Shown: positions 35,623 to 43,857 of the stretch, in pieces | How positions within the stretch are numbered: position 1 is the first letter of the stretch | Layout of the letters: each line of letters starts with the position of its first letter | NCBI RefSeq assembly: GCF_010728325.1 | Contig: NZ_AP022570.1 | Span: 248,001-312,000, forward strand | DNA from: Mycolicibacterium poriferae | GTDB taxonomy: Bacteria; Actinomycetota; Actinomycetes; Mycobacteriales; Mycobacteriaceae | Direction of reading: 5' to 3' | DNA: 64,000 bases | The notes under the pieces: model-generated | Databases searched by the model: none | Told to the model about the DNA's origin: nothing | What the model saw: only the letters and a program-made list of their open reading frames with translations | Made by a program: the position numbers and the translations under genes

Positions 35623-37059
35623 ATGGCGGAGGGACCCGAACACATGCACGACGAATCCGGGGCGAACCACGGACAGGCGCAGGCGCCCAAGGCGCGGTGG
35701 TGGCGCAGCCTGCAGGCGGAGTCGACCCGGCGCGCGTTGCTGCTCACCGCGCTCGGCGGACTGCTGATCGCCGGCGTGATCACCGCGCTGCCGCAGTCCG
35801 AGCGCAGCAGCGGGCTGACCGCCAACGCGATCTCGCTGGGCCCTCGCGGCAACGACACCTTCGACCACGCGAAGGCGGGCGACTGCCTCAGCTGGCCCGA
35901 CCGCACCCCCGATGCCGCCGAGATCGTCGACTGTGCCGCCGAGCACCGGTTCGAGGTCGCCGAGTCGGTGGACATGCGGACCTTCCCCGGCAGCGAGTAC
36001 GGACCCGAGGCGCCCCCGCCGTCCGCGGCGCGCATCCAGCAGATCAGCCAGGAACAGTGCTCGGCGGCGGTGAAGCGTTATCTCGGCCCCCGCTTCGACC
36101 CCAACAGCCGGTTCACCATCAGCATGCTGTGGTCGGGCGAGAAGGCCTGGCGCACCACCGGGGAGCGCCGGATGTTGTGCGGCCTGCAGCTGCCCGGTCC
36201 GAACAACCAGCAGCTGACGTTCACCGGCAAGGTCGCCGAGATCGACCAGTCCAAGGTGTGGCCCCCCGGCACCTGCCTGGGCATCGACCCGGCCACTAAT
36301 CAGCCGACCGACATCCCGGTCGACTGCGCGGCCCCGCACGCGATGGAGGTCACCGGCGCGGTGAACCTCGCCGAGCGTTTCCCCGATGCGCTGCCGCCCG
36401 AGCCGGAGCAGGACACGTTCATCAAGGACACGTGCACCCAGATCACCGACGCCTACCTGGCGCCGATCGAGTTGCGTGAGACCACGCTGACCCTGGTGTA
36501 CAGCACCATCTCGCTGCCGAGCTGGTCGGCGGGCAGCCGACAGGTCTCCTGCAGTATCGGCGCGACACTGGGCAACGGCGGCTGGTCCACGCTGCTCAAC
36601 AGCGCCAAGGGCCCGCTGTTGATCAACGGTCAGCCGCCGGTGCCGCCGCCGGACATCCCGGCCGAGCGGCTCAACCTGCCGCCCATCCCGATTCCCGACG
36701 AGTCCCCGTCCCAGTCGTCGTCGCAGTCCTCCCAGTCGTCCTCGCAGGGGTCTCAGTCGTCGCAGGGGTCGCAGTCCGGCGGCAGCCAGAGCGACCAGAC
36801 CCAGCATCTGCCGCAGCTGGCCACCGGCGGCGAGGCCTCGCAATCCGAGCCGGCTCCTCCGGCCGACGGCCCCGCTCCGGGCGGCAACACGTTCCTCAAC
36901 GGGCCGCCTCCGCCGCCGCTGCCGCCGCCCGGTGACGTCCCGCCGCCCCCGCCCGCGGATGCGCCGCCGCCCGCCGATCCTGCTGCGCCGCCCGCGCCGG
37001 CGCTGCCGCCGCCACCGCCGGCGCCCGCTCCCCTGCCCCCGCCGCCGCCGGGGATGTAG
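35623..37059 (+). CDS. Septum-formation-family membrane protein
   Basis: A 478-residue membrane-anchored protein corresponding to Rv3835. A cytoplasmic N-terminus of about 40 residues, one membrane segment ([19 protein letters not shown]) and an extracytoplasmic domain with paired cysteines ([31 protein letters not shown], repeated in a second half as [18 protein letters not shown]) fit the septum-formation domain, present twice. The C-terminal 120 residues are low complexity: a Ser/Gln tract at about 36710-36790 and a long proline/alanine tail. ATG 35623 is chosen by frame; ATG 35644 is possible. The upstream 103 bases also serve serS. Confidence 0.85.
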   Translation: MAEGPEHMHDESGANHGQAQAPKARWWRSLQAESTRRALLLTALGGLLIAGVITALPQSERSSGLTANAISLGPRGNDTFDHAKAGDCLSWPDRTPDAAEIVDCAAEHRFEVAESVDMRTFPGSEYGPEAPPPSAARIQQISQEQCSAAVKRYLGPRFDPNSRFTISMLWSGEKAWRTTGERRMLCGLQLPGPNNQQLTFTGKVAEIDQSKVWPPGTCLGIDPATNQPTDIPVDCAAPHAMEVTGAVNLAERFPDALPPEPEQDTFIKDTCTQITDAYLAPIELRETTLTLVYSTISLPSWSAGSRQVSCSIGATLGNGGWSTLLNSAKGPLLINGQPPVPPPDIPAERLNLPPIPIPDESPSQSSSQSSQSSSQGSQSSQGSQSGGSQSDQTQHLPQLATGGEASQSEPAPPADGPAPGGNTFLNGPPPPPLPPPGDVPPPPPADAPPPADPAAPPAPALPPPPPAPAPLPPPPPGM

Positions 37060-37063
37060 CCCG

Positions 37064-37414
37064 GTGGCCGTGCGGATGAGCCCGCAACGGTTCGAGGAAC
37101 TGGTCGGTGACGCCCTCGACCTGATCCCGCAGCAGCTGGCCGCGGCGATCGACAACGTGGTGATCCTGGTCGCCGACCGCAACGCCGAGGAGCCCGACCT
37201 GTTGGGGCTCTACGAGGGTGTCGCGCTCACCGAGCGGGACTCGTTCTACGCCGGGGCGCTGCCCGACACCATCAGCATCTACCGCGAGGCCTTGCTGGAC
37301 GTGTGCGACAGCGAGCAGCAGGTGGTCGACGAGGTCGCGGTCACGGTGATCCACGAGGTCGCCCACCACTTCGGCATCGATGACGAGCGCCTGCACGAAC
37401 TCGGCTGGGCGTGA
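37064..37414 (+). CDS. Small zinc metallopeptidase family protein
   Basis: A 116-residue minimal zincin-like protein corresponding to Rv3836. The active-site motif HEVAHHFGI (HExxH) near residue 97 is followed by a conserved DDERLHELGW, the usual ending of this family. It is cytosolic and of unknown substrate. The start GTG lies only five bases after the stop of the preceding membrane protein gene; ATG 37076 would shorten it by four residues. The longer open frame from 36932 covers the proline-rich tail of the preceding gene in another frame and is not coding. Confidence 0.85.
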   Translation: MAVRMSPQRFEELVGDALDLIPQQLAAAIDNVVILVADRNAEEPDLLGLYEGVALTERDSFYAGALPDTISIYREALLDVCDSEQQVVDEVAVTVIHEVAHHFGIDDERLHELGWA

Positions 37415-37472
37415 CGCGAAAGGCTGCGCGCGGCAACCCGATTCTGTCGGGGACAGGTGCTATGAACGGATC

Positions 37473-37673
37473 ATGACCGAACAGTGCCGCGCCTGCCGGG
37501 CGGGCTTGGAGCACTGTCACGGTGCGTTGATCCACCATCCGTACCGCCGTGACGAGTGCACCGAACCCGACTGCTTTGTCACCGATGTCGCTCACGCGTT
37601 GCACCTGGACTGTGACGCGGTGGGATGCACGTGCGACGTCGTGGTCGCGGTGTCAGCCCATCGGGTCGGCTGA
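37473..37673 (+). CDS. Cys/His-rich 66-residue protein
   Basis: A small protein with nine cysteines and seven histidines in 66 residues (TEQCRACRAGLEHCHG, HHPYRRDECTEPDC, DCDAVGCTCD). The spacing suggests metal binding, but it does not match a named zinc-finger family that I recognise. ATG 37473 follows the metallopeptidase gene by 58 bases. Its last seven codons overlap, on the opposite strand, the end of the histidine phosphatase gene (21 bases). Function unknown. Confidence 0.7.
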   Translation: MTEQCRACRAGLEHCHGALIHHPYRRDECTEPDCFVTDVAHALHLDCDAVGCTCDVVVAVSAHRVG

Positions 37674-38354
37674 CATCGGCGCTCCACCGTCACGCACCGT
37701 GACCGCGCTGGGCTCGGGGTGAAACGGCGGGCTCACCGCGCCCCACCGCAGGCACTCCCACCGCTCCGCGGCGACCGGGGCCAGCACCACTGATTCGGTG
37801 TTGGCCAGGTGGTGGTCGATCGCGAAGGCGCCGTCGACGCCGCCCAGTACCGCCGCCACCAGCCGGATCGCCGCGCCGTGGCTGACCACGACGATGTCGC
37901 GGTGCCACCCGTCGTCGTCGAGGTACTGCCGGCGAAGCCGGTCGAGGACCGGCAGATAGCGTTCCAGTACCTGGTGGCCGTTCTCTCCGCCGGGCAGCGC
38001 CAAGCTCAGTTCGCCGCCGTGCCAGCGCCGGTAGGTGCCGTTGAACTCGTCGTGGGCGGCCTCGTCGCTGCGGTTCTCCAGGTCACCGACCTGGACTTCG
38101 TGGATACCGTCGAATTCGTGCAATCCCCCGACGGCGGCCGGGATCGCGGCGTGGACCTCGGTGGCGGTCTGCACGGCGCGGGTCGCCGTCGAGTGCACGA
38201 TCAGTCCGGGCGGTTCGGTCAGGGCGGCCGCGAAGCCGCGGGCCTGCTCGCGCCCGAGGTCGGTCAGCTCGGCACCCGGCGGCCGGGTGTCCAGGCGTCG
38301 CGCCACGTTGCTGTGCGTCTGCCCGTGCCGGACCAGTACCAGCCGGCCGCTCAC
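37653..38354 (-). CDS. Histidine phosphatase family protein
   Basis: A phosphoglycerate-mutase-like phosphatase of 233 residues matching Rv3837c. The catalytic histidine is in LVLVRHGQTHSN at the N-terminus, the second arginine/glutamate region is HSTATRAVQTA and HEVQVGDLENRSD, and the second histidine is in VVVSHGAAIRLV. It probably dephosphorylates a small metabolite; true glycolytic mutase activity is unlikely. GTG 38354 overlaps the pheA stop by four bases (GTGA), so the gene is coupled to pheA. In M. tuberculosis the same pair occurs. Confidence 0.9.
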   Translation of the reverse strand: MSGRLVLVRHGQTHSNVARRLDTRPPGAELTDLGREQARGFAAALTEPPGLIVHSTATRAVQTATEVHAAIPAAVGGLHEFDGIHEVQVGDLENRSDEAAHDEFNGTYRRWHGGELSLALPGGENGHQVLERYLPVLDRLRRQYLDDDGWHRDIVVVSHGAAIRLVAAVLGGVDGAFAIDHHLANTESVVLAPVAAERWECLRWGAVSPPFHPEPSAVTVRDGGAPMSADPMG

Positions 38355-39283
38355 GGGTGTCCCTCGCGTAACCCGTCCAGCCATGCTGCTGCCTCGTCCA
38401 TCGGGGGCGGCGCCGCCCCGGCGACCTCGCCGGTGGGCCAGGACCCCAGGTAGCGGACGTCGGCACAGCGCCGGTGCAGTGCACGCAGCGCTTCGGCGAC
38501 CGAGTCGTCGTCGATGTGTCCGACGAAATCCAGGAAGAACATGTAGGTACCGAGTTCAGTGCGGGTGGGTCGGGATTCGATGCGGGTCAGGTCGATGTCG
38601 CGGATGGCCAGTTCGGTCATCGCCGCGACCAGCGCCCCGGGCGCGTTGTCCAGCCGTAGCACGACGGAGGTGCGGTCGGCCCCGGTGCGCTTCGGTGGCC
38701 GTCCGGGCGCACCCACGAGCACGAACCGGGTGCGCGCGTTGGCCTCGTCCACGACGTCGCCGGCCAGGGCCTGCAGCCCGTATCGCTGGGCCGCCAGCGC
38801 GGTCGTGACGGCGGCGTCGGCCTGACCGGCCGCGACGTCCTTGGCGGCGGCGGCGTTCGAATTGGCCGGTACGAGTTCGGTTTTCGGCAGGTGGGCAGCA
38901 AGCCAGTGTTTGACCTGGGCGGCGGCCACCGGGAAGGCGGCCACGGTCCGCACGTCGCCGGCTGTGGTGGCGGGCCGCACCGCGATGGTGAACGACACCT
39001 CGAGTGTCAGCTCGGCGAAGATCTGCAGGGGCGCATCAGCGGCGAGGCTGTCCAGCGTCGGGGACACCGACCCGTCGATCGAGTTCTCGATCGGCACGAC
39101 GGCGTAGTCGGCGTCGCCGGCACGCACTGCGGCCAGCGCGGCGACGGTGCTCTCGGTGGGTATCGGGGTCAGCGGCGAGGGATCGAGCGTCTCGGCGGGT
39201 GGGATCAGGCCCTGCGCCTCGATGGCACGAAGCGCCGCCTCGGTGAACGTTCCTTCGGGGCCGAGATAAGCGATGCCGGGCAC
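38351..39283 (-). CDS. pheA: Prephenate dehydratase
   Basis: PheA converts prephenate to phenylpyruvate in phenylalanine synthesis. The 310-residue protein starts at GTG with IAYLGPEGTFTEAAL, the usual opening. The periplasmic-binding-like catalytic domain has VVPIENSIDGSVSPTLD and the catalytic TRFVLVG near residue 190. The C-terminal ACT domain (SVVLRLDNAPGALVAAMTELAIRDIDLTRIESRPTR) binds phenylalanine for feedback control. It is a monofunctional enzyme without chorismate mutase. The start is 113 bases from the divergent iron-regulated gene. Confidence 0.95.
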   Translation of the reverse strand: MPGIAYLGPEGTFTEAALRAIEAQGLIPPAETLDPSPLTPIPTESTVAALAAVRAGDADYAVVPIENSIDGSVSPTLDSLAADAPLQIFAELTLEVSFTIAVRPATTAGDVRTVAAFPVAAAQVKHWLAAHLPKTELVPANSNAAAAKDVAAGQADAAVTTALAAQRYGLQALAGDVVDEANARTRFVLVGAPGRPPKRTGADRTSVVLRLDNAPGALVAAMTELAIRDIDLTRIESRPTRTELGTYMFFLDFVGHIDDDSVAEALRALHRRCADVRYLGSWPTGEVAGAAPPPMDEAAAWLDGLREGHP

Positions 39284-39358
39284 CGCACCAGCGTATCCGG
39301 TCGGCGTGGTAATGCCGTTCCGCTGCGGGAAAGCCTTGCGCCGCCGATACCCATGGAG

Positions 39359-39377
39359 TTAAGTTAGCCTCACCTTA
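39359..39377 (+). promoter_or_regulatory. IdeR iron box upstream of the DUF2470 gene
   Basis: The sequence TTAAGTTAGCCTCACCTTA matches 15 of 19 bases of the IdeR/DtxR consensus TTAGGTTAGGCTAACCTAA. It lies 20 bases before the ATG of the DUF2470 gene, where it would overlap the promoter and repress transcription when iron is plentiful. The M. tuberculosis homologue Rv3839 is reported in the IdeR regulon. Confidence 0.8.
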
Positions 39378-39396
39378 CCAACAGAAAGGTGTCGCG

Positions 39397-40218
39397 ATGG
39401 CTGTTTCCGCACCGACTTCGGCGCCCACCACGGCGGAGCGGATCCGCAGCGCCTGTGTCCGCGCCGACGGGGCGATGCTCGCGGTGGCCGGGGGCGACCC
39501 CACCCCCACACCCGTGCACCACCTGCTCGACGACGGCTCGTTCGTGGTCGCGGCGCCCGACGACGGCGCGCCCGGAACCGTCCTCTCCGCCATCGCCTGC
39601 GCGGGTGCCGCCGGCGTACCGGCCGTGCTCGAGATGACCGACTACGCGCCGCTTGCGCTGCGCGAACCGGTGCGTGCGCTGGTCTGGATCCGGGGCCGGC
39701 TCCGACAGGTGCCGGCCGGTGAGCTGCCCGCGCTGCTGGACCGCGTCGCCAGCACCGACCCGAACCCCGCTCTCCTGCAGGTCAATTCGGACAACTCCGG
39801 CATCGGACCCGGATCCGGACGCGACGTCCGGCTCGCGATCCTGCGGCTGCAGATCGAGTCCGTGGTGGTGGCCGATGCCACCGGCGCCGAGTCCGTCCCC
39901 CCGGCGGCCCTGCTGACGGCTCGTCCGGATCCGTTCTGCGCCATGGAGTCCTGCTGGCTGCAGCATCTCGAAGCCGCACACCACGACGTGGTGGACCGAC
40001 TGGCCGCCCGCCTGCCGAGCACATTGCGTCGGGGGCGGGTCCGTCCGCTGGGCCTGGACCGCTACGGCGTCCGGTTGCGCATCGAATCCGCCGACGGGGA
40101 CCACGACGTCCGCCTGCCGTTCACCCGACCGGTCGACGACGTGACCGCACTCAGCCAGGCGATCCGCGTACTGATGGGCTGTCCGTTCCTCAACGGGCTG
40201 CGCGCCCGCGGCGCCTGA
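39397..40218 (+). CDS. Iron-regulated DUF2470 protein
   Basis: A 273-residue protein matching Rv3839. The C-terminal 80 residues form a DUF2470 domain (GLDRYGVRLRIESADGDHDVRLPFTRPVDDVTALSQAIRVLM), which occurs in heme-oxygenase-like and pyridoxamine-oxidase-fold proteins linked to heme and iron handling. The N-terminal part looks like a split-barrel flavin-binding-type fold. The ATG has AGAAAGGTG upstream and a near-consensus IdeR box 20 bases before it, so it is expected to be repressed by iron-loaded IdeR. The biochemical role is not established. Confidence 0.85.
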   Translation: MAVSAPTSAPTTAERIRSACVRADGAMLAVAGGDPTPTPVHHLLDDGSFVVAAPDDGAPGTVLSAIACAGAAGVPAVLEMTDYAPLALREPVRALVWIRGRLRQVPAGELPALLDRVASTDPNPALLQVNSDNSGIGPGSGRDVRLAILRLQIESVVVADATGAESVPPAALLTARPDPFCAMESCWLQHLEAAHHDVVDRLAARLPSTLRRGRVRPLGLDRYGVRLRIESADGDHDVRLPFTRPVDDVTALSQAIRVLMGCPFLNGLRARGA

Positions 40219-40257
40219 GCGCTGCCGGACACCGCGGCCCCTCGGGGGACGGCTACC

Positions 40258-41034
40258 GTGGCTGCGGTGACCGGCCCGAGCGACGAGCTGACCGAGGCGC
40301 AGCGACGTGCGCTGCGCATCGAGATCGCCGTCGTCCTGGCGGTCACCTTCGCGCTCAGCGCCTACACGTCGCTGCTGAGCCTGATCGAAAGTGTCCTGTT
40401 GGGGCTCTCGGGCCAGATCGTGGCCCTCAACCCACGTCGCTCGCCGTTCGACCTCATCGACCTCGGCCTCAATCTCGCCAGTCTGTTCCAGCTGCTGGCC
40501 TGGGGCGCGCTGGCCGTCTACCTGCTGTGGCGTGGCGGCGACGGGCCCGCCCGCATCGGCCTGGGACGGATCCGGTGGCGCGGCGACGTGCTGGGCGGGC
40601 TCGGGTTGGCCGCCCTGATCGGAGTGCCGGGGCTGGCGCTCTACCAGATCGCACGCATCCTCGGCGTCAACGCTGCTGTCGAACCGGCCGAGCTCAACGA
40701 CACCTGGTGGCGTGTCGCGGTGTTGCTGCTGCTGTCGTTCGGCAACGGCTGGGCCGAGGAGATCATCGTCGTCGGGTTCCTGCTCACGCGGCTGCGCCAG
40801 CTCCGCGTCAACCCCTGGCTCGCCCTGCTGATCTCGAGCCTGCTGCGCGGCGTCTACCACCTCTATCAGGGGTTCGGCGCCGGGCTGGGCAACGTCGCGA
40901 TGGGACTGGTGTTCGGCTTCGTCTGGCAGCGCACCGGGCGCCTGTGGCCGCTGATCATCGCCCACACGCTGATCGACGCGGTCGCGTTCGTCGGATATTC
41001 CCTGCTGGCAGGCCGGCTGGGCTGGCTTCAGTAG
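40258..41034 (+). CDS. CPBP-family intramembrane metalloprotease
   Basis: A 258-residue membrane protein with about eight hydrophobic segments. The CPBP/Abi motifs are recognisable: WAEEIIVVGFLLTRL (double glutamate), RGVYHLYQGF (histidine), and WPLIIAHTLIDAV (histidine and aspartate). These form the intramembrane metal site of Rce1-type proteases. The first motif lacks the usual arginine at EExxxR, having Gly-Phe-Leu instead, though an arginine follows a few residues later. The start is GTG. The gene lies between the iron-regulated gene and the LCP gene; its substrate is unknown. Confidence 0.85.
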   Translation: MAAVTGPSDELTEAQRRALRIEIAVVLAVTFALSAYTSLLSLIESVLLGLSGQIVALNPRRSPFDLIDLGLNLASLFQLLAWGALAVYLLWRGGDGPARIGLGRIRWRGDVLGGLGLAALIGVPGLALYQIARILGVNAAVEPAELNDTWWRVAVLLLLSFGNGWAEEIIVVGFLLTRLRQLRVNPWLALLISSLLRGVYHLYQGFGAGLGNVAMGLVFGFVWQRTGRLWPLIIAHTLIDAVAFVGYSLLAGRLGWLQ

Positions 41035-41048
41035 CCACCGGCGGCGCG

Positions 41049-41061
41049 TACATTCTTGCTG
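41049..41061 (+). promoter_or_regulatory. Putative leaderless promoter of the LCP gene
   Basis: TACATT at 41049-41054 fits the -10 pattern TANNNT and is followed six bases later by GTG 41061, with no Shine-Dalgarno sequence between. The position implies a leaderless transcript. Inferred from spacing only. Confidence 0.4.
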
Positions 41062-42356
41062 TGACCGACGAGCGGCCGCCGTATCCGGGGTTTCGCCGAC
41101 CCCCGGCAGGCTTCCCCGACCGTCGGGAGCCCCCACCGGCGATCCGTCGCGACCCTCGTCACCAGCCGCCGCCTGCGCCTCCGCCGCCTGCGCCTCCGCC
41201 GCCGTATCGGCCACCGCCCCCGCCGCGGCAGCACCGGCCACCCCCGCCCCCGCCAGGGCCCGCCCGGCGCCCCGCGCCGCCGCGCCGCCCAGCGCCCCCT
41301 CCTCCCCGACCGCCTAGCGCTGCGCCACCTGCTCCCCCACCACCGGCACCCCCGCAGCGACCCGCGCCGCCACCGCCCAAACGTCGCAAACCCGGACGCC
41401 TGCGCCGCGTCCTTCGAGTGGCGCTGGTCTGTGTGCTGCTGGCGGGCGTCGCGCTGGTCGGCGCGGCGTTCTGGGTCGATTCGACGATGACGCGCGTCAC
41501 CGCGCTCACCGACTACCCCGACCGGCCGGCCCAGGGCGCCGGCACCACCTGGCTGATCGTCGGCTCCGACAGCCGCATCGGACTGACCCCCGAGCAACAG
41601 GCCCAGTTGGCCACCGGCGGCGAGGTCGGCGAAGGGCGCACCGACACCATCCTCGTGGTGCACCTGCCGGCCCTGTTCTCCGACTCCACGGCCACCATGG
41701 TGTCGATTCCCCGCGACTCCTACGTGGAGATCCCGGGCTACGGCAGCGACAAGATCAACGCCGCATTCGCCGTCGGCGGGCCTCAACTGCTGGCGCAGAC
41801 CGTGGAACAGGCCACCGGCCTGCGCATCGACCATTACGCCGAGGTCGGCTTCGGGGGGTTCGCCGGACTGGTCGACGCGGTGGGTGGCGTCGAGATGTGC
41901 CTGAGTGACCCGATCACCGACCCGCTGGCCGGCATCGACCTGCCCGCCGGCTGCCAGCAGCTGGACGGACAACAGGCCCTGGGGTTCGTCCGCAGCCGAG
42001 CCACGCCCCGCGCCGACCTCGACCGCATGGTGCATCAACGCCTGTTCATGGCCGCACTAATCCACCGGGCGGCGAGCCCCGCGGTGTTGCTCAATCCGCT
42101 GCGCTGGTACCCACTGGCCAGTGCTGCCGGCGCCACGCTCAGTGTCGGCGACGGCGACCACGTCTGGGATCTAACCCGCCTGGCCTGGGCCCTGCAGGGT
42201 GACCCGACGACGGTCACGGTGCCGATCGGCGAGTTCACCGAGAACGGCTCGGGGTCGATCGTGGTCTGGGACAGCGACGCCGCGCAGCGGCTGTTCGGCG
42301 CCCTCGCCTCGGACTCCCCGGTGCCCGGCGACCTCCTCGAATCGGGAACGCCCTGA
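41061..42356 (+). CDS. LytR-CpsA-Psr (LCP) family protein
   Basis: LCP proteins attach glycopolymers such as arabinogalactan to peptidoglycan. The 431-residue protein has an unusually long cytoplasmic N-terminus, of which residues about 1-115 are almost wholly Pro, Arg and Ala, then one membrane segment (VALVCVLLAGVALVGAAFWV) and the LCP domain. The domain has TTWLIVGSDSRIG, GRTDTILVVHL, MVSIPRDSYVEIPGYGSDKINAAFAVGG and a C-terminal LGFVRSRATPRADLDRMVHQR, so the polyprenyl-phosphate site residues are intact. It stands where M. tuberculosis has Rv3840, before bfrB. Confidence 0.9.
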   Translation: MTDERPPYPGFRRPPAGFPDRREPPPAIRRDPRHQPPPAPPPPAPPPPYRPPPPPRQHRPPPPPPGPARRPAPPRRPAPPPPRPPSAAPPAPPPPAPPQRPAPPPPKRRKPGRLRRVLRVALVCVLLAGVALVGAAFWVDSTMTRVTALTDYPDRPAQGAGTTWLIVGSDSRIGLTPEQQAQLATGGEVGEGRTDTILVVHLPALFSDSTATMVSIPRDSYVEIPGYGSDKINAAFAVGGPQLLAQTVEQATGLRIDHYAEVGFGGFAGLVDAVGGVEMCLSDPITDPLAGIDLPAGCQQLDGQQALGFVRSRATPRADLDRMVHQRLFMAALIHRAASPAVLLNPLRWYPLASAAGATLSVGDGDHVWDLTRLAWALQGDPTTVTVPIGEFTENGSGSIVVWDSDAAQRLFGALASDSPVPGDLLESGTP

Positions 42357-42408
42357 GTTCAGCAAACTCTTTGTCGGATTGTGCGGACCGTCACAGCGGC
42401 GACCCTTA

Positions 42409-42448
42409 CTTAGGAAACGCTCACCTGCATTAGGTCTACCTCAGTGAA
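42409..42448 (+). promoter_or_regulatory. Iron-box cluster upstream of bfrB
   Basis: Two overlapping IdeR-like sites lie 33 to 72 bases before bfrB. TTAGGAAACGCTCACCTGC at 42409-42427 matches 13 of 19 consensus bases; TTAGGTCTACCTCAGTGAA at 42430-42448 matches 11 of 19 but keeps the TTAGGT half site. In M. tuberculosis bfrB is activated by IdeR bound to tandem upstream boxes; the location here fits activation. Confidence 0.6.
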
Positions 42449-42468
42449 AAATAGCATCTGAGCTGCGA

Positions 42469-42481
42469 TATTCTGCACCCA
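42469..42481 (+). promoter_or_regulatory. Putative leaderless promoter of bfrB
   Basis: TATTCT at 42469-42474 fits a -10 hexamer and ends six bases before the bfrB ATG. There is no Shine-Dalgarno sequence. The iron boxes would lie about -41 to -72 from such a start, a normal activator position. Confidence 0.5.
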
Positions 42482-43035
42482 TGACGAACCTCGCAGTCGA
42501 CCACACACTGGACTCAAAGTTTCACCACCTCCTGCAGGACCAGATCGGCAGCGAACTCGGCGCGTCCAACCAGTACCTCGCCATCGCCGTCTACTTCGAC
42601 GGCGACGACCTCCCCCAGCTGGCGGCGCTGTTCTATCGCCAGTCGGTCGAGGAACGCAATCACGCGATGATGCTGGTGCAGTACCTGCTCGACCGTGATC
42701 TGCCGGCCGAGATCCCCGCCCTCGAACCGGTTCAGAACACCTTCGCCGCGCCACGGGAGGCCCTCGCGTTGGCACTCACGCTCGAACGCGCGGTCACCGA
42801 CCAGATCAGCCGCCTCGCGGCCACCGCCCGCGACGAAGGAGATTACCTCGGTGAACAGTTCATGCAGTGGTTCCTGCAGGAACAGGTCGAAGAGGTCGCG
42901 CTGATGACGACCCTGCTGCGGATCGCCGAACGGGCCGGGACCGATCTGTTCCACCTCGAGGACTTCGTGGCGCGCGAGGCGTCGGCACCGGCCGCAGATC
43001 CCGCCGCCCCGAGAGCAGCCGGCGGAGCGCTCTAG
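42481..43035 (+). CDS. bfrB: Ferritin BfrB
   Basis: BfrB is the non-heme ferritin that stores iron in a 24-subunit shell. The 184-residue protein has the four-helix ferritin fold with ferroxidase residues in QIGSELGASNQYLAIAVYFD, SVEERNHAMMLVQYLLDRD, and the third-helix/fourth-helix elements ERAVTDQISRL and FLQEQVEEVALM. The C-terminal 15 residues are an Ala/Pro tail. Upstream IdeR boxes suggest activation in high iron. The stop codon is shared with the convergent glpQ1 stop in the palindrome CTAG, so the two genes abut. Confidence 0.96.
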   Translation: MTNLAVDHTLDSKFHHLLQDQIGSELGASNQYLAIAVYFDGDDLPQLAALFYRQSVEERNHAMMLVQYLLDRDLPAEIPALEPVQNTFAAPREALALALTLERAVTDQISRLAATARDEGDYLGEQFMQWFLQEQVEEVALMTTLLRIAERAGTDLFHLEDFVAREASAPAADPAAPRAAGGAL

Positions 43036-43853
43036 TCGCGGCCCGCCCCCGTCAACCCGTTCTGCAACCACGTCTTGGTGCGGCCGGGGTGGTTCGTGGC
43101 CACCCAGGCCACCCCCAGATCCCGGCAGTACTGCACGTCCTCGTAGTGGTCGACGGTCCAGCAGTACAACGCGCGCCCCTGCGCCGCGGCGCGATCGACC
43201 AGTTCGGGATGCTCACGCAGCGTCGCGATCGACGGTCCGACGGCGGTGGCGCCGACCGTCGTCGCTGCGCTGCCCCCCAGATAGCGGGAGGTGTCGCCGA
43301 GCAGGACGGTCGGCAGTAGCGGCGCCGCGCGGCGGATCCGCCACACCGCCGCGGCAGAAAACGACATCACCACCGCACGGGAGAGATCCGCCGACGCGGG
43401 TGAGGCGATGCCGTAACGATGCAGCAGGGCCAGCACCTTGCTCTCGACCAGCGCGCCGTAGCGGACGGGGTGCTTGGTCTCGATGAACATCTTCACGGGG
43501 CGGTTCCAGTCCAGCACCAACGAGACCAGGTCGTCGAGGGTGAGCAGCCCCGTGTCCCCGTGACTGCCGTCCGCACGCCAGCTCGGGTGCCACGAGCCGT
43601 AGTCCAGGTTCCGCAGTTCGGCCAGCGTCATCTCGCTGACCAGCCCGCTCCCGGTCGAGGTCCGGTCCAGGCGACGGTCGTGGACGCACACCAGGTGCCC
43701 GTCCCTGGTCAGCCGGACATCACACTCGACGCCGTCGGCCCCTTCTGCCAGGGCGCGCTCGTACGCCGCGCGCGTGTGTTCGGGGCGGTCAGCTGACGCG
43801 CCGCGGTGCGCCACCACGAACGGATGGTTGCCGACCGTCGGGCCCGGGCTCAT
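43032..43853 (-). CDS. glpQ1: Glycerophosphodiester phosphodiesterase GlpQ1
   Basis: This 273-residue GDPD hydrolyses deacylated phospholipids to glycerol-3-phosphate and an alcohol. The catalytic HRGASADRPEHTRAAYERAL and the metal-binding EGADGVECDVRLTRDGHLVCVHDRRLDRTS are intact, as is the FIETKHP element. No signal peptide is visible, so it acts in the cytosol. It corresponds in place and size to Rv3842c (274 residues). ATG 43853 lies four bases after the DUF4328 stop. Longer open frames upstream are shadows of the DUF4328 gene. Confidence 0.94.
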   Translation of the reverse strand: MSPGPTVGNHPFVVAHRGASADRPEHTRAAYERALAEGADGVECDVRLTRDGHLVCVHDRRLDRTSTGSGLVSEMTLAELRNLDYGSWHPSWRADGSHGDTGLLTLDDLVSLVLDWNRPVKMFIETKHPVRYGALVESKVLALLHRYGIASPASADLSRAVVMSFSAAAVWRIRRAAPLLPTVLLGDTSRYLGGSAATTVGATAVGPSIATLREHPELVDRAAAQGRALYCWTVDHYEDVQYCRDLGVAWVATNHPGRTKTWLQNGLTGAGRD

Positions 43854-43857
43854 ACCG

